Notes: generated by a model from the sequence alone, not told the origin. Numbered from the stretch's first letter, positions 9,083 through 21,632 are shown. The stretch is DNA of 64,000 bases from Alentia gelatinosa (GCA_950022655.1 OX465579.1:81614515-81678514); one strand, 5' to 3'. Numbers and translations: made by a program.

Positions 9083-9742
9083 TTGGAAATAGCAATGTCA
9101 TCTCCCTACCTCAGTACGAACATTGATTCACACCGCACTTTTGATAAAAATATGAGGATGGTAATCAAGAAACTGAATCACAAACTGTATCTACTTGGAA
9201 AGGTGCGATACATGATGAGCAAGAAAGTAGCAGTTAAAGTTTATAAACAGATGGTAACAACTGTGATTGACTATGCTAGTTTTCTTTATTTTTGCACAAG
9301 CAAAAAGATGCAGGACAAGCTCTAGAGGCTGCAAAATCGGGGATTGAGACAAATCTTGGGTGTGGGTCCCATGGTGCACACTGTCAGGGAATTACATACA
9401 AGGTGTGGTGTCCTGTCTTTGGAAAGACGAAGAAAGGAACTGTTAGCCTCTTATATGAGACGTGTTGCACTGAGAGCAGGAATGCTAACAAATACCGTAG
9501 CACCGGATATGCAGGTAAATGCTACCTATGACAGAGATGCACCACATAGTTGGGTGAAGCCAGTTGTCCATCAAATATATACAAGATCGAAAAACAAGAT
9601 TCTGTTTGAATTACTAAGACCAAAGACGGAGTTTGTTAAAAAATCGCCAATCTACAAAGGAAAGTGCCTCTGGAATAAGGTTCCGGAGCAGGTAAAGAAA
9701 TGTAATATGAAGGAGGCTTTTAAAAACAGATTGGCTTCCTAG
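9083..9742 (+). pseudogene. LINE reverse transcriptase C-terminus (fragment)
   Basis: Thumb/C-terminal part of a non-LTR RT: KKLNHKLYLLGKVR, then MQDKL, a TAG, then RLQNRGLRQILG, HTRCGVLSLERRRKEL and a final SPIYKGKCLWNKVPEQV block. The same ordered blocks occur in the LINE pieces at 28450-29401 and 36462-36657, so it is a related family. A TAG near 9323 and a frameshift break it. The catalytic core and endonuclease are absent (5' truncated). Confidence 0.8.
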
Positions 9743-10040
9743 ACCGGTTGTAGTAATCCCCACTTATGTGTGGAGTTTGCGTGCTGTCATTTCCACTCTC
9801 GATTGCTTGATAGGACAAAATGTTGTTTCTTGTATCTCTTTAGGTTATGGATGTATTATTATTATTTGTTGGTTTATGTGTTAGTTGAATTTGTGTTCTT
9901 TATATATCTAAAAATGTCAAATAGTGAACCAACGGTATTGAATTATTAGGTAATGTATGAGATCGACTGACTGAAACGGGAAAGTGGTAGACCGCATCTT
10001 GATTGTACTGCGAACTGACCCAATAAAAAAAAAAAAAAAG
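9743..10040 (+). other. LINE 3' region ending in an A-run
   Basis: Follows the RT stop. An A-run at about 10021-10040 (CAATAAAAAA...) includes an AATAAA signal and probably marks the retrotransposon 3' end. Confidence 0.45.
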
Positions 10041-10795
10041 TTTAAAAAAATGTGATGTGTCATGTGATTGAAGTAATTTGCCTTGGTGACTGATCATATT
10101 TTGTCATACCAATTCAAAGGTAAATTTGGCTCTTATACATTGTCAGAATTTCTTTTAAATCAAATAATTATCCTTTTATCTATTGAATCTTGTATATAGG
10201 TATCAATGATGCCTCTAAGATACCTGGAGTCATCTTCCTGCCGTAGCTAGGGGAATGCCTTGAGGCATCTTCCTGCTGTGAAAGGTTGAACTTAAAGATG
10301 TTAAGATCAAACTGAGGTTGTATGGATGGACTAAGATCAGTGAAAAACCAGTTTATTTTTTAAGGGGATCACTACCACTGATCACGGAATGCCTAATCAA
10401 CGCCGACGTCACTCAAAGGGAAAATCTCGGGTGGACCTATTTTTTGTGTACAATTTCCTATATTGAATCAATAGAATTTACAATCGAGTTGGTTCACAAT
10501 TTGTAATATACAGTAATGGTCTAACGTAGGTGGCATTTAGCCTCAGTTGTTATACAACTGGTTTTCATGGTTATGCCAGATATCCCAATTTCACAACCAG
10601 CTTGTTATGAATAACGTATGTACATGTACATCACAAAACTCATGTTTGTATTATTGGGGTAGCTCGATCTACATTAACCAAGAACTATGAGAGCTGCAAT
10701 GTGTCCTATAGATAGGGATACTCATAACCATCAGTTCTTATCAATCCAAACAAAATGCCGCGGCCCATGATGACAAGGCGTCGACAATAGATACA
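10041..10795. other. Unassigned non-coding DNA
   Basis: AT-rich, no gene recognised. A GGAATGCCTTGAGGCATCTTCC string near 10252 resembles the GATGCC repeats of the TTAA MITEs further on and may be a remnant. Confidence 0.4.
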
Positions 10796-12711
10796 GGGCC
10801 CCGTTGAATAAAAAAATGAACGATAAAAAAAGTATCTTACAAGTCTCGTCGGTGGCAAACTGGGCCTTGTTTTTTAGTCGCGATCATTGTGCGCCCAGGA
10901 AGCCCCACGACCTACCAACGATCCCAAGACACTTTCGAAGATAAAAGATGGCCGGTGTCCTTTAGACGGTGTCATAGTGCGCCACGGTAGATCGCCGCTA
11001 AAAATATCGGCCGTCATGATAAGTATAGAACTGTCTTAGGTTCTATAACACATCACTGTGCGTCTATAGAAGATTTTTCCAATTCCCGACGGAATTAAGC
11101 GATGAAATTTTTACACGAGTAAGGGGTACATATAACCTATAATCGTACCAAATATGAAGAAGAACGGCCTCATGGTTCGAAGATATCGGCGTTTGAATTT
11201 GAAACATCGGGCTATCGATCGGATATTGTACAAGCACTCTCCTAGCAGATCTTTCGAGGTATAGCGTGCGGAATCTCTGCTGGGAGAGTGAAGTAAGCGC
11301 AGGTTAAGGTCTATAGAACCTCACTGTGCGTATATAGAGGATTTCCCATACTTCCCATACGAATTAAGCAATTTTAACACGAGTAAGGGATACATATGAC
11401 CCATAATCGTACCAAATATGAAGAGGATCGGCCGTACCGTTCCAAAGGTATCGGTGTTTGAATTTGACACTCCCTCCAGGTTAAGGTCTATAGAACCTCA
11501 CTGTGCGTATATAGAGGATTTCCCATACTTCCCATACGAATTAAGCAATTTTAACACGAGTAAGGGATGCATATGACCCATAATCGTACCAAATATGAAG
11601 AGGATCGGCCGTACCGTTCCAAAGGTATCGGCGTTTGAATTTGACACTCCCTCCATGTGTTTGCGTTGGTCGCTGTTCTTTTTCACTCCCTCCGTAATGC
11701 GGCGGGGTAACGGCTGTTCTTTTTGTCTCCCCCCGAAGGCCGGCGGGAAGTGCTCGACACTGGCCACCAGAGCAGAGATTGCTATGACGAAATTCAAACG
11801 CCGATATCTTCGGAACGGTGGGGCCGATTTTCTTCATATTTGGTACGATTATAGGTTATATGTATACCTTACTTGCGTTAAAATTCCATCGCTTAATTCC
11901 TACGAGAAGTGAAGTTGCGCATTCTGTACGATATGTCCATAGATGTCTTAGGACTAAGACAGTTTGGGAGACAAATGTACCCACGTGACTTTACATGTCT
12001 CGTGACTATAGCACACCTCAGACCACCCTAAGTCTCTTAGAGCAGTGATAGTTACACGACCCCCTAAACTATCGCGACTATAGTACACTGACAGCAAAAA
12101 CCTGTCGCCTGTAACGATGGTCGTCACTAAAAAACAGGGCCCTGTAGCCTAAAAAACTATCGTGGAGGTGGACGAGCATTGGATGACAGGATAAAATGAA
12201 CGATCGTGAGTGGTGTTGAATAAAAAATCGTTCATTTTGAAAATATCGTTTATTTATCCTTCAAGTCTCCTCGCGGACAACCACGTTTTCGGCGTCGTAG
12301 CCGATGTCAAACTCGTTTTTCATGCACTAAATCCATTCCAAATTAAAAGATATTTTCAACAGCGATTTCTATTCATATTTGATACATGTATACCAAATTT
12401 CAACATTTATTAACGATTGAATCATTCTTTTGTGAAAGGTTTGACAATTACTGGAAAAAAAAGTTTGCCTTGGATGGGGTTAGAACTCTCAATCTTCAGG
12501 TTGAGAGACATGTCTAGTGGTCCCCGTGGATATAGGTCAATTGTACGATCATTCTACGATAATTGAACGATATTATCACGGACGACATTGCTCACATGGA
12601 CGAGCAATTTTATGCTACACTGAAAATAAATTATCGTTTATTTCTCGTCCATCCTTCACTATGTCTTATCGTCCAGCCTCACGGACGACAATTTTTTATT
12701 CAACGGGGCCC
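10796..12711. mobile_element. Composite fold-back element with tandem internal repeats
   Basis: Left end GGGCCCCGTTGAATAAAAAA (10796) and right end TTTTTTATTCAACGGGGCCC (12692-12711) are inverted repeats of about 20 bp. Inside are two near-identical 177-bp tandem units (11301-11477, 11478-11654), a diverged earlier copy (about 11034-11210) and an inverted copy (about 11780-11912). A second terminus-like string at about 12215 suggests a nested relative. No coding capacity. A related element lies at 41650-42300. Confidence 0.6.
11301..11654. repeat. Two tandem 177-bp units
   Basis: Each unit runs from AGGTTAAGGTCTATAGAACC to TTTGACACTCCCTCC. The copies differ at only a few bases, so the duplication is much younger than the diverged outer copies. 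Confidence 0.9.
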
Positions 12712-12865
12712 AGGTTCAGTGATTTACAAACGGGGACCTTTCCAGGATCTCAAGCGATTTTCTCTTAGTCAGTGATTACAGTTCATTATAAGTATCGGTA
12801 TTCCTTACTAACACCGATTGATTGTTCCACATCGAGCTACCATTGTAATGTAAGAACCGCATAGC

Positions 12866-13622
12866 CTATGCTTTACAATTCGGTTTGAGCTTCTTCAACA
12901 CCGGTGTCATATACAATCTAGTAGGTAATGGTTCATTCACCTTATTGATGTCTTGTCTTGACCGTTTATACATGTAGTTTAATACATGGGCATCTCTCCT
13001 CTGAGATAACACGAGCATATTAGCGAATTTGTGTAAATTATTTGTTGGAGTTAAAAGAGGTAGTTTTAAACAGATGCACAAAGCCCTATTCTGCATTAAT
13101 TGTAACTTATCTAGATATTTTTAATGACTACTTGAATACAATACATGTCCCCGTAATCCATATAAGGTAGCACTGCGGTTTCATATATGTGTAATGCAGC
13201 ATTGCAAGATAAATAAGCTCTTATTTTTAGAAAGTTGATAAAGTTTATAAGCCATGTTTTTAGTAACGTTGGAAACGTGGTGACTATAATCAAGCATAGG
13301 ATCTAATACAACACCCAAGTATTTGTAGGAAACTACATCCAAAAGTATATCTTCATTTATGAGTAGTTTATGGACCGGATTCACTCTTTTCTTCTTGAAT
13401 GTGAAAGTAAGATCCTTTGTTTTTTTTTAATATTGATAGATAACTTGTTTTGAACACACCATGTATAAAGATTATCTAAATCTTTCTGTATATAATTAAA
13501 AGTTTGTGCATTTAGTTTTCCATGATAATATAAAACAGTATCTTTAACATTCAGAACTACCTTTGAAAAATCATTAATATAAATGATAAAAAGAAGAGGG
13601 CCTATAAATGAAGGGTTTGTCA
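12866..13622 (-). pseudogene. LINE RT fragment, antisense
   Basis: On the minus strand: GPLLFIIYINDFSK (RT palm approach, near 13610), LNAQTFNYIQKDLDNLYTWC, then SYKYLGVVLDPML, and the C-terminal thumb (MQNRALCICLKLPLLTPTNNLHK, near 13090). The YADD position reads as a degenerate VKDTVLYY, so the catalytic aspartates are lost. 5' truncated near 13622; frameshifts between blocks. A different lineage from the LINE at 9083. Confidence 0.75.
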
Positions 13623-14285
13623 AAGAGGTAGCAGGTAGAAACGGTCCGGAGTAATATCGGCCCGGTATCTTCGGCCCGGTCTACGAGTTATCACGCCCCT
13701 ACCCCCCCCCCCCCCCCCCAATCAGAATCACGTCCCGATGTCCCGGCCCTCCTCCCGCTATTATTGTAAAGATTCATAAAAAGCTTTTCGCAAAAAAGAA
13801 ATATGTTCAGTAAAGATATGTTCTGGAGTTTCCTTGGCAAATGCTTTCCCGGAAGCACATTGTCATGGACATAGTGCCACCGGGCCGATATTATGAGTGT
13901 AGCGGTCCACCGGTTCTTGATCTCCCTTGGATCACTTCCAGAGAACGAGATTAGTCTGTTCCAGAAGAGTGAGACACCGAGAGCATGCCGCAATGCCGCA
14001 GGTTTGCTGCGTCTGTGTAAAGTAATGCCAGGCGAGTGAGTTTCCTCACCCAACCACTGAAAGGTTCCGGAGAGACCTTACCTCCAAGCTGTTCACTCGA
14101 CGCAGAGGAACGTATACATAGTCCCTTTCAGGACCGCTTGAGGCGCACGGGGCACGCTAACTTGTCAGGCTGCCTTGTGCGCCTCCAAGTGTCTGTGAAA
14201 GAGACTAAGGACCATACACGCTGGTTGCCCAGGTAGCCGCTAGAGGGCACAGCGGCAAAATTCCTGCAGGGATAGCCCGATGTGT
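13623..14285. other. Non-coding, with poly-C run and a CTCF-like motif
   Basis: Poly-C at about 13701-13718. CCGCTAGAGGGCAC near 14238 resembles a CTCF core, but this is a single match with no support. No gene recognised. Confidence 0.35.
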
Positions 14286-14665
14286 ATCATACTTTATCCT
14301 ACCCCTAATAAAAAACGCCATAGGTTTAACATTGACTCAATGTATTTGACGGAGCGTTGGATAAAGTGTTATTTATGCACCGAGGTGAATAAAAAAAAAG
14401 ACCAATCAGGGACGAGATAACGCAAGTAGATCCGGCAGCATTGATAACTACTAACATGGATAATTACAAATATTCTCTGTATATCGGTGAGATGGGGTAG
14501 GATAAATACGAAACTGAACTCGAGTTAGCCTTGTCAATGTTCATACCACTCAGGTCAGGTCTGCTACTCACTAAACTCGGCTAACGCCTCGTGTAGTAAT
14601 ACACAACCTGCCCATCGTGGCATAAACATTGACAAGGCTAACTCGAGTTTGGTTTCTACTAAGTA
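14286..14665. mobile_element. Hairpin element of the TTATCCTACCCC family (copy a)
   Basis: Starts TTTATCCTACCCCTAATAAAA, holds GGATAAAGTGTTATTTATGC, a second GGGGTAGGATAAA near 14490, then a fold-back with arms about 14509-14550 and 14618-14660 (CTCGAGTTAGCCTTGTCAATG and its complement). The loop carries ACTCGGCTAACGCCTCGTG. Copy b at 28072-28445 is the same unit in reverse orientation. Confidence 0.7.
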
Positions 14666-15059
14666 TGCCTGATTTCGGTAACCTTGGAAACCACATGCGC
14701 GGAACTTAAGCGGCTATTCCATCAAAACGGCTCTCTGCAGGCGGGTTTTTACCCTCCAGCTGACGTTTGCCGACGTTTGACGACGTTTGCCACCGGCTGC
14801 CCCTAATCCTCTAAATTCTCCGAGCTATTCCACCAAATACAAAAAACAGCCGCACACACACTGCCCGGCGGGCGCCCCAAGAGCGGCTCCACCAAGCGCC
14901 GCGGCCGGCCGACCCCGGCGGGTCGCTGAACACCGCCGCGGGTTTGCTGCTGACGTCTGGTTGACATTCGCCTCAGTGGTGACCCTACTATCAATACCTG
15001 GAACTATTATGTAGTTTCTAATCATTATTTCGTGTGACATAGATTTTGATGGAAACCAG
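14666..15059. other. GC-rich non-coding stretch
   Basis: CpG- and GC-rich between about 14750 and 14960, including GACGTTTGCCGACGTTTGAC repeats. No gene recognised. Confidence 0.4.
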
Positions 15060-15990
15060 CTAGATTAGTAGATAATCTTCAGCTAAACGTTTTGGCAGCC
15101 AGCTACTTCGGGGCGGGAGTTCACGCTTTGTTGCCACAGACTGCTGTGTGTGGACAGTCTTCGCACTTGGATAGGTGTCTGTGATACCAGCCAGCCTTGG
15201 ACTCAGAATGGGCTCTGATCCAGGGCTCGCTTTGTCAGCACTTAATTTTTGCCAAGGTCCTTCTGGTAGTTCAGACATGTGTAATGGCTCTAGCCTGACA
15301 GGGTTGTTTGTGACTAATTGGCATGCAGTACAGCTTTTGAAAATGCTCTCAACCTTTTCATTTTAACCTGTGTTTGTTTGTTTGTGGTTTAACGTCCCAG
15401 GGGACCCTGAGGGTATATAGGGACTATCAATGATTTAGCTTTTCACTTTCATAGACTTATTTCAGTCAATTCTTTTCAATGTTTTCAAATATTTTATATT
15501 CAATCAAAGAGATTTGTCTCTTTCAAAAACATGATGATATCTTTCTTTGGAATAAACCATACCTTTCATCTAATGAATGCTTTTGTATGTCTCATACCCT
15601 GATGGCTTTCATGTGCAATACTAACTGATCTATCATATAAGCCATTGGGCAATACAATTTTGGTGCCTTTGAGCAGTTGACCTGATGGATGTAGTGTGAG
15701 TTCTTCACAGACAGTACTTATTTCTTTCAGTAATATGAGATCAACAGCAGGGTTTCTGACTCTTTGTATTTCCCAACACCTTCAAGAATTTGTAAGCTCT
15801 ATAGCTTTTTGGTATGCAGCATCACTTTCAATTTTGGCGCACACCAAGGGCATGGCTTCTGATATGCAAGATTGTGCAATCAAATTGACATAAGTCTCTG
15901 CAATTTTCTCCCCTTGGGAGTTCATACAGCCCTCTGTACCTCGGCCAATTATTAAAACGGAAGCTCTCATAATAAAACAGATGATTTATT
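15060..15990 (-). pseudogene. Gypsy-type LTR retrotransposon pol remnant (integrase N-terminus)
   Basis: Minus strand, in order: AETYVNLIAQSCISEAM (pre-integrase linker, near 15890), LPNGLYDRSVSIAHESHQGMRH (the H..H half of the integrase zinc finger, near 15630), then CTACQLVTNNPVR and LHMSELPEGPWQKLSAD (the CxxC half and start of the catalytic core, 15330-15230). Stops and frameshifts throughout. The histidine and cysteine halves lie about 300 bp apart instead of the usual 80-90 because a short repeat (15365-15470) sits between them. Confidence 0.65.
15365..15470. repeat. Short TTTGTTTGTTTG...TTTAACGTCC repeat inside Gypsy remnant
   Basis: TGTTTGTTTGTTTG followed by GTGGTTTAACGTCCCAGGGG. 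It separates the two halves of a Gypsy integrase zinc finger and is bounded by TGAAAAG/CTTTTCA-type duplications, so it is an insertion, SINE-like in size. Similar TTTGTTTG...AACGTCC tails are familiar to me from molluscan repeats, but I cannot verify that here. Confidence 0.45.
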
Positions 15991-16037
15991 TCTTGTGTGA
16001 CATGTTCGTTCATGTTCGTTCTTGTTCATGTGTCAAC

Positions 16038-16080
16038 CATCGTATAAACCATTGTATAAACCATTGTATAAACCATCGTA
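16038..16080 (+). repeat. 12-bp tandem repeat
   Basis: Four copies of AACCATYGTATA. Confidence 0.9.
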
Positions 16081-16485
16081 GAGAACTGGAAAATACAGAA
16101 CAGGTAGCACCTTGACAATAGCCAGTTAACTACACTATCTTGTTGAAACTCTGGTCATAATACAACAAGTCTGCTTTGAATATACTCTACTCTTGGATTT
16201 GTCACTAATAATACTCATATGGTAGAATATGGTAAAACTTGTTTGTACACCCTTTTACATACTTGAATATGGCTTTAGGCCTTAAATAATATAGAATAGC
16301 CTCATTTGGGCTCATAATCTGCTACATATAGGATAATATTCACTCATGTCTTGACTCAATATACTTTTAGGCTCACATCATGGAGCAAGCAGATTTCAAG
16401 TAGTCACATGTTCAAACCAAAGTCATCTAATATGGGCCATAAACACATAATTATCCAAAATATCTTCATTATCTTTCAGAAGGAG
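16081..16485. other. Unassigned AT-rich DNA
   Basis: No gene or repeat structure recognised. Confidence 0.5.
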
Positions 16486-17575
16486 GCCCATTAAAGCGGG
16501 CCTTAAAACAGACTCGGGGGGCGAAAAAATCCCGGGCACCAGGAGTCCGAGTCTCCCTCAGGCTTCCCGGGCCGTAGTCGCCTGTCCCCCCCCCCCCCCG
16601 CCCCCCCACCTCACCTCGGACCAGTGGGCCAGAGACACGGACTACGCCTATGCCTACGTCCAGGCCAGGGCCAGCTGTCTCCCAAATCGCATGGGCGCCC
16701 GAGTTCCGATCCCCTCTAGCCTCAACATCTCGCGCTGGAGGGACCGCCTCAGGGATTATCGCAACACCCGCCTATGCAACTATCTGGAGTATGGCTGGCT
16801 CCTCTATTTCCTCGGCGACCAGCCGCCGACCACCTCTCCTCAGAACCACGCATCAGCCCAAGCTCACTGTAAGCATATCGACAAGTTTGTAACAACAGAA
16901 CTCGCCCATGGGGCAATCCTCGGCCCTTTCACGAAACCTCCCTTTCATCCCTGGACTCAAACCTCCCCCCTCCTCACGAGGGAGAAGCGCGACTCTCCAG
17001 CCCGTCGTGTAAACCTCGACCTCTCGTTTCCTATTGGGGAGGGCATCAACGCCTTCACATTACCCAACATTAGGGAAGGCGAACACAACGGCTACACCCT
17101 ACCCTTGACCCAGGACCTCGTGGCCTGCCTCCGCGCCCTCGGGAAAGGACGCACTTATCTGATAGGCTGATCTGTCCAGGTGCCAGGGCGTACCGTCAAA
17201 TACGCATCCACCTGCTGGATCTTCCCCTCCTCGGCTTCAAACACCGCGAGGCCTACTATATTGACGCCTGCCCAAGTTTCGGTGCCCGCCTCTCGGGGGT
17301 GGCGTGCCAGCGCTTCACGAGGGCAAAAACCTACCTCCACCGCTCGGGAGGGGCGTGGTCGCTCATGTACCTCGACGACTTTGCGGGGCAGAAGCCGACC
17401 ACGTCCACGCGAAAGCCTCATACAATGCACTCCTGGCTCTCACTGACGACCTTGGGGTCGCCCTCGCCCCCGAGAGGTGTCAGCCCCCTTCCACCTCAAT
17501 GGAGTGGCTAGGATACCAAATCGACACGGCCGCGATGACCGTCGCTATCCCGGCCGACGTGAACATCTGACACTG
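16486..17575 (+). pseudogene. DIRS/Ngaro-like reverse transcriptase, GC-rich, frameshifted
   Basis: GC-rich and sharply different in composition from its neighbours. Frame 16691-17166 carries TSPLLTREKRDSPARRVNLDL (RT fingers; the family reads SPLLTVPKKDS...RRVILDLSFP) and TLPNIREGEHNGY. Frames then shift, giving YYIDACPSFGARLSG, SLMYLDDFAGQK (the catalytic YLDD, near 17370) and SMEWLGYQID near 17505. Ends abruptly at 17575. The recombinase piece at 36658-37077 has the same composition and may be from the same family. Confidence 0.75.
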
Positions 17576-18646
17576 AACTCTCAGAATTAAATCTCAGAGG
17601 ACGACACAAACAAACCCAGGATATATCTAAGTACCATACCTGACTGTACAAACAGTAATCTGAAAACAACATTGAACTCTGAGTAAATGATATATAGTAA
17701 AGATATAAATATGAAGTTAGTAATCGGCGATAATGTTTTTCTATTCTTCCCTTTTAAATCAGATGGTAACTACTATTATTTATCCGGTAGCGAGAACTTG
17801 ATAATAATACATTTATCTCTGTCCGATGATTCTAGCCCGGTTCTGCTATAAATATAAATATATTCTAATATTTGTTAAATACTTAAACTTTCTATAAGAA
17901 CTAAGTATATATACCACACTATGTTACTCATATTTGTATTACCGATGAAACCTCTAATGAGTAATCCTTAGCTGAATATCAGTAATTGCAAAGAGAGGAT
18001 TTATTTGATTCATTTGATTTAATCTGTTGTTCTATGTTAATAGTGAATATCGTGGAATACTTATGTGATGCTATACTATTGCTGTGTTATCTCCGTGTAA
18101 ATATCCAGACATGGCCAACATACGGAGGGGGCTGCGGATGCTGACACAGTATGTCTCAGACACTGAACTAACTGCGGGGATTTGCCATCACCATGAAGTA
18201 GTGGACCTAAGCTGAGGGGTTGTACTCTTTGGATGGCTGTTTTCTACAGGACTGCCCAAAACTGTATCCAAAGATTGCTGAATAAATGTCTCCGCAAATT
18301 GTGAGTAGAAACCGTCTTATAGACCTAATGCTACTTACTGGGTCCTGTGGTAAAGGATTGACTGAGCCCTCATGGAAATAACACACACAGTGTAGCAGGC
18401 GTCGGTCAACTCATTTCCCCCCCCCCCCCCTTGTTATTTACATAGTGCTTGGCACCTATCGTTTTTGTTTTGTTTTTCTTTTTTTTCACCTCTTGGTGAT
18501 TGATCAATTGTGACCCTGACCAGGGGTCGCCTCTGATCTATCACTATCCACTCATTCTTGCGTCGTTAGCATTTTTGGTAGTCTTGTAAAATAATTTACT
18601 GTCATATTCGTTCATCCTACTCACATTGTTCATCTATTATCTTTGA
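17576..18646. other. AT-rich flank and presumed LINE 5' region
   Basis: No coding signal. A C-run at about 18418-18430 and T-rich tract precede the LINE endonuclease frame; the LINE 5' end is not visible. Confidence 0.4.
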
Positions 18647-20205
18647 ATGACCACCACTATCAACGAGTTTAATGAACTAAAAGGTCTTTGTATAACGCAC
18701 CTAAACTGCCAGAGTCTTTATGGGAAAAAAGATGAGTTATTTTATGCATTTGACAAATCAGATGTGGCCACCTTTAGTGAGAAGTGGTTTAAACCTAAGT
18801 ATACGAATAATATGCTACATTGGGAGGGTAGCACACTTTACAGAAAAGATCGTGAGGATAGAGTAGGGGGGGGGGGAGCATCGTATGCTATGTTAGAAAC
18901 GACATAGCACAGTGCACGTCTTATTTAAATGATTTTAGCTTAATCAGTGACGATATAGAGTGTCTCACACTAGAAGTTAAGAAGCCGTATGTCAAACCCA
19001 TTCTGATAATTACAGTATACTTTACCCATGGAGGCAAAACCACGAATGCCTTAGATTATTTGAAGCACATTCTTACATGTGGCAGATTTCAAGATCACGA
19101 ATTCTGGGTCCTTGGAGATTTAAACATAAATTTCTTGAAGCAAAGGGGCCCGGACCAGGACAAGGTTTCAGAATTTTGCCGTGATTTCTCACTGAAAAGG
19201 CTCATAAATAGTGCACTAGACCATTTAATAATGGTGGCACTTGCATAGATAATGTTCCCACCTCATCGCAATTAGTGGATCATTCCGGTGTGCTAAGCTA
19301 CTTTACAAGTGACCACTTACCGATATATGTAACCCGATTTAGACCAAAACAAAAATACGAGAAGATTGAAGTCACTGGTCGTACGTATAAAAACATTCTC
19401 ATGAAGATTTAGTGAATCCATGGATAACTCCTGAGATACGTGGTTTGATACATGAGAGGGACCTTGAAGTTAGTGCATATACTCAAAGTAGGAATATTCA
19501 AAATCTTCTTAGAGCTAAAAGTTTAAAAGCCCAAATCCGAAGACAAATAAAAAATGCAAAATCTGAATGCATTAGCGAGACATTGGATGAAAACTTTAAC
19601 AATCCAAAAAAGTTTTTGCATGAGCTGAAAAAGATTACCGAACCTCGTCCAGCGTCTAACCCACCAGTTCTGCTGGATCCAGTAACAAATGAGGAAATAT
19701 CATCTGAAAGCTCACCAGATTACCTGAACTGTTATTTCACCAGAGTAGGCCAGGATCTGGCTAATGCGATTGATGAAAACCGTGCATCTGACAATGCACT
19801 AAATCAGGTAGACAGGCATAAAGTAGGAAACGAGATATTGACCGACCCAGAATTGACACCCCAACAGTTGGAATTTGATGCGGAAGATTTGTATAAATTA
19901 ATTAATGCGATTAATGTGAATAAATCTTCAGGGTTAGATAATATCAGAAGTTCAGTGTTGAAGGAATTTATGCTTTTGACCTTAGAAGAGTTCGCTTACT
20001 TATATCAGCGATCGTTTGATGGGGGTCTTTTTTCCGGAAGAATGGAAAGTGGTGAATGTCACACCGCTGCCTAAATCGGGCAGTAAGAAGGACCCATATC
20101 CCAACTGCCAGTTCCAGCGAAAATAGCGGAGCAGATCATGCATGACTTTTTGAGCAAGGTCCTTGAACAAAATCACCTCCTATTTGACCATATGGCTACA
20201 GAAAA
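18647..20205 (+). pseudogene. LINE copy, piece 1: APE endonuclease and start of RT
   Basis: THLNCQSLYGKKDEL (APE motif with the conserved Asn, near 18700), SEKWFKP (Glu position), FWVLGDLNINFL (Asp, near 19100), then the linker with NPWITPEIRGLIHERD (19412) and NKSSGLDNIRSSVLKEF at the start of the RT (near 19920), ending LEQNHLLFDHMATEK at 20205. Several stops and shifts break it. The protein continues at 27652 with TAIDAICEFV, so the intervening 7.4 kb is insertion. Confidence 0.85.
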
Positions 20206-21054
20206 AATTAGGCCTTTTTCCACTGGCCGGTGACGTACCTTGTCTGCCCGGTTACGCAATGCGTGCGGCCAAACCAACACATAGTAACGTATTCTTAAGC
20301 ATTGGAGGACTGAGTGTATAAGCGTTATACATTTGTAGAATACATTTATATTAACTTTAGAGACAATACATTGATTGCATCGTATTCTATGGTATTCCAG
20401 CTATAATTTAGTGGGTTTAACATGTATATTGTCTCAATAATGATTAAATTATTGTTTAGATAAGCTCCTTTATAGAAGAAATACCATCACGCTTGCATAT
20501 GAAATTCAACCAACATATCTTACCTCTGATCCCATTGGGAATGTCATAAATGTAATGTACATGTATGTATCCATATATGTACAATACCTATGTATATTTA
20601 GTGTGTACACTCGTACACAAAACCAGTCGTTATTGTATTTATTACCAACCTACAAGATTGATAACAAATTTATTGCAATTAAAAAGTTTCTGCAAGCCAT
20701 TTAGTTCCAGACAACACAACACTGTCAAGCGTGGCAGTAATTCAGTGTAGACTTACACTAATAATATAGTTCCCCATTAACCTGTGATTTTAGCATGTAA
20801 AACGTTTTATGCCTGTGAGATCTGATGGTAAATGAGATTACTAGGACTAATCATAAATAATTTATATTGAATGAATATCCATGAAACTTGTTTCGAAGTA
20901 ATTGATGATTTGACTTTATCATGGATGGGACTTTTTTTCTCTCCGGAATTCCACCCCATCCTGGTAGCTGTTTCCGGGTGTTCCATGTATTTCCTATGGA
21001 GACTACGTATTTGGTGGGTAATAAATACAAATATATATCTTGTATATATATACG

Positions 21055-21112
<58 letters not shown>

Positions 21113-21345
21113 GCCGATACTCTGACTTTGGTGAGCGCTAAAATTGCACTTGTTTTATGGTATATTTAGTGTATTCATGAGATATAGGAAAAATGGGTCT
21201 GTACCATGCTTCAAATTAGAATGATCAGAAATATGTGTAATAAGAGCAATACAGCAATAATAGAAATGGCTAAAATAATTATGCATCTGCACCCGTGTAC
21301 ACATATAATCTTTAGGAAATCCTTTTTTTTTCATTTACAACAGGA
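20206..21345. mobile_element. Unclassified repeat X1, left part
   Basis: Begins TTAGGCCTTTTTCCACTGG just after the LINE string ACAGAAAAAA. The first about 200 bp align with X2 at 28656 (GCATCGTATTCTATGGTATTCC shared). Its right part is 27212-27651, ending GGCGCTGAACGG. X1 carries PLE2 inside it. No obvious terminal inverted repeat and no ORF. Confidence 0.6.
21055..21110. repeat. (AT)n microsatellite
   Basis: About 50 bases of pure TA dinucleotide. Confidence 0.95.
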
Positions 21346-21547
21346 TGATTTTATATATATGTGGAAAAAATGATTCCCTGGCCTTCAGATCTGTGCTCGC
21401 TTCTTCTTGGAGGTGTGGAGCTGTTCACCGGAGGTGGAAAAAAATTTGGCTAAAATAATTATGCATAGGTATGGTGTGGTCCCAACCACCGCCTCTGTAA
21501 CCGAACAAAACGGCCAACAAAGACGACATTGATCAGCCAATCATAGC

Positions 21548-21575
21548 CTGAATGAGATTAACGATAATCGAAACT
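21548..21575 (+). ncRNA. Hammerhead-like core, left pLTR of PLE2 (variant)
   Basis: CTGAATGAG, stem II ATTA/TAAT with an ACGA loop, then CGAAAC. Same order and loop as PLE1, but the CTGATGA strand has an extra A, which would be expected to weaken or abolish self-cleavage. Confidence 0.55.
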
Positions 21576-21632
21576 GCTGGTATGATAAAGTCAGTAGAAT
21601 TACACACTTTATTGGACAAAACTTCCACCTGC

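Noticed and set aside
14230..14255. CTCF site CCGCTAGAGGGCAC
   Set aside because: Single motif match in repeat-rich DNA without any supporting context; kept only as a remark.
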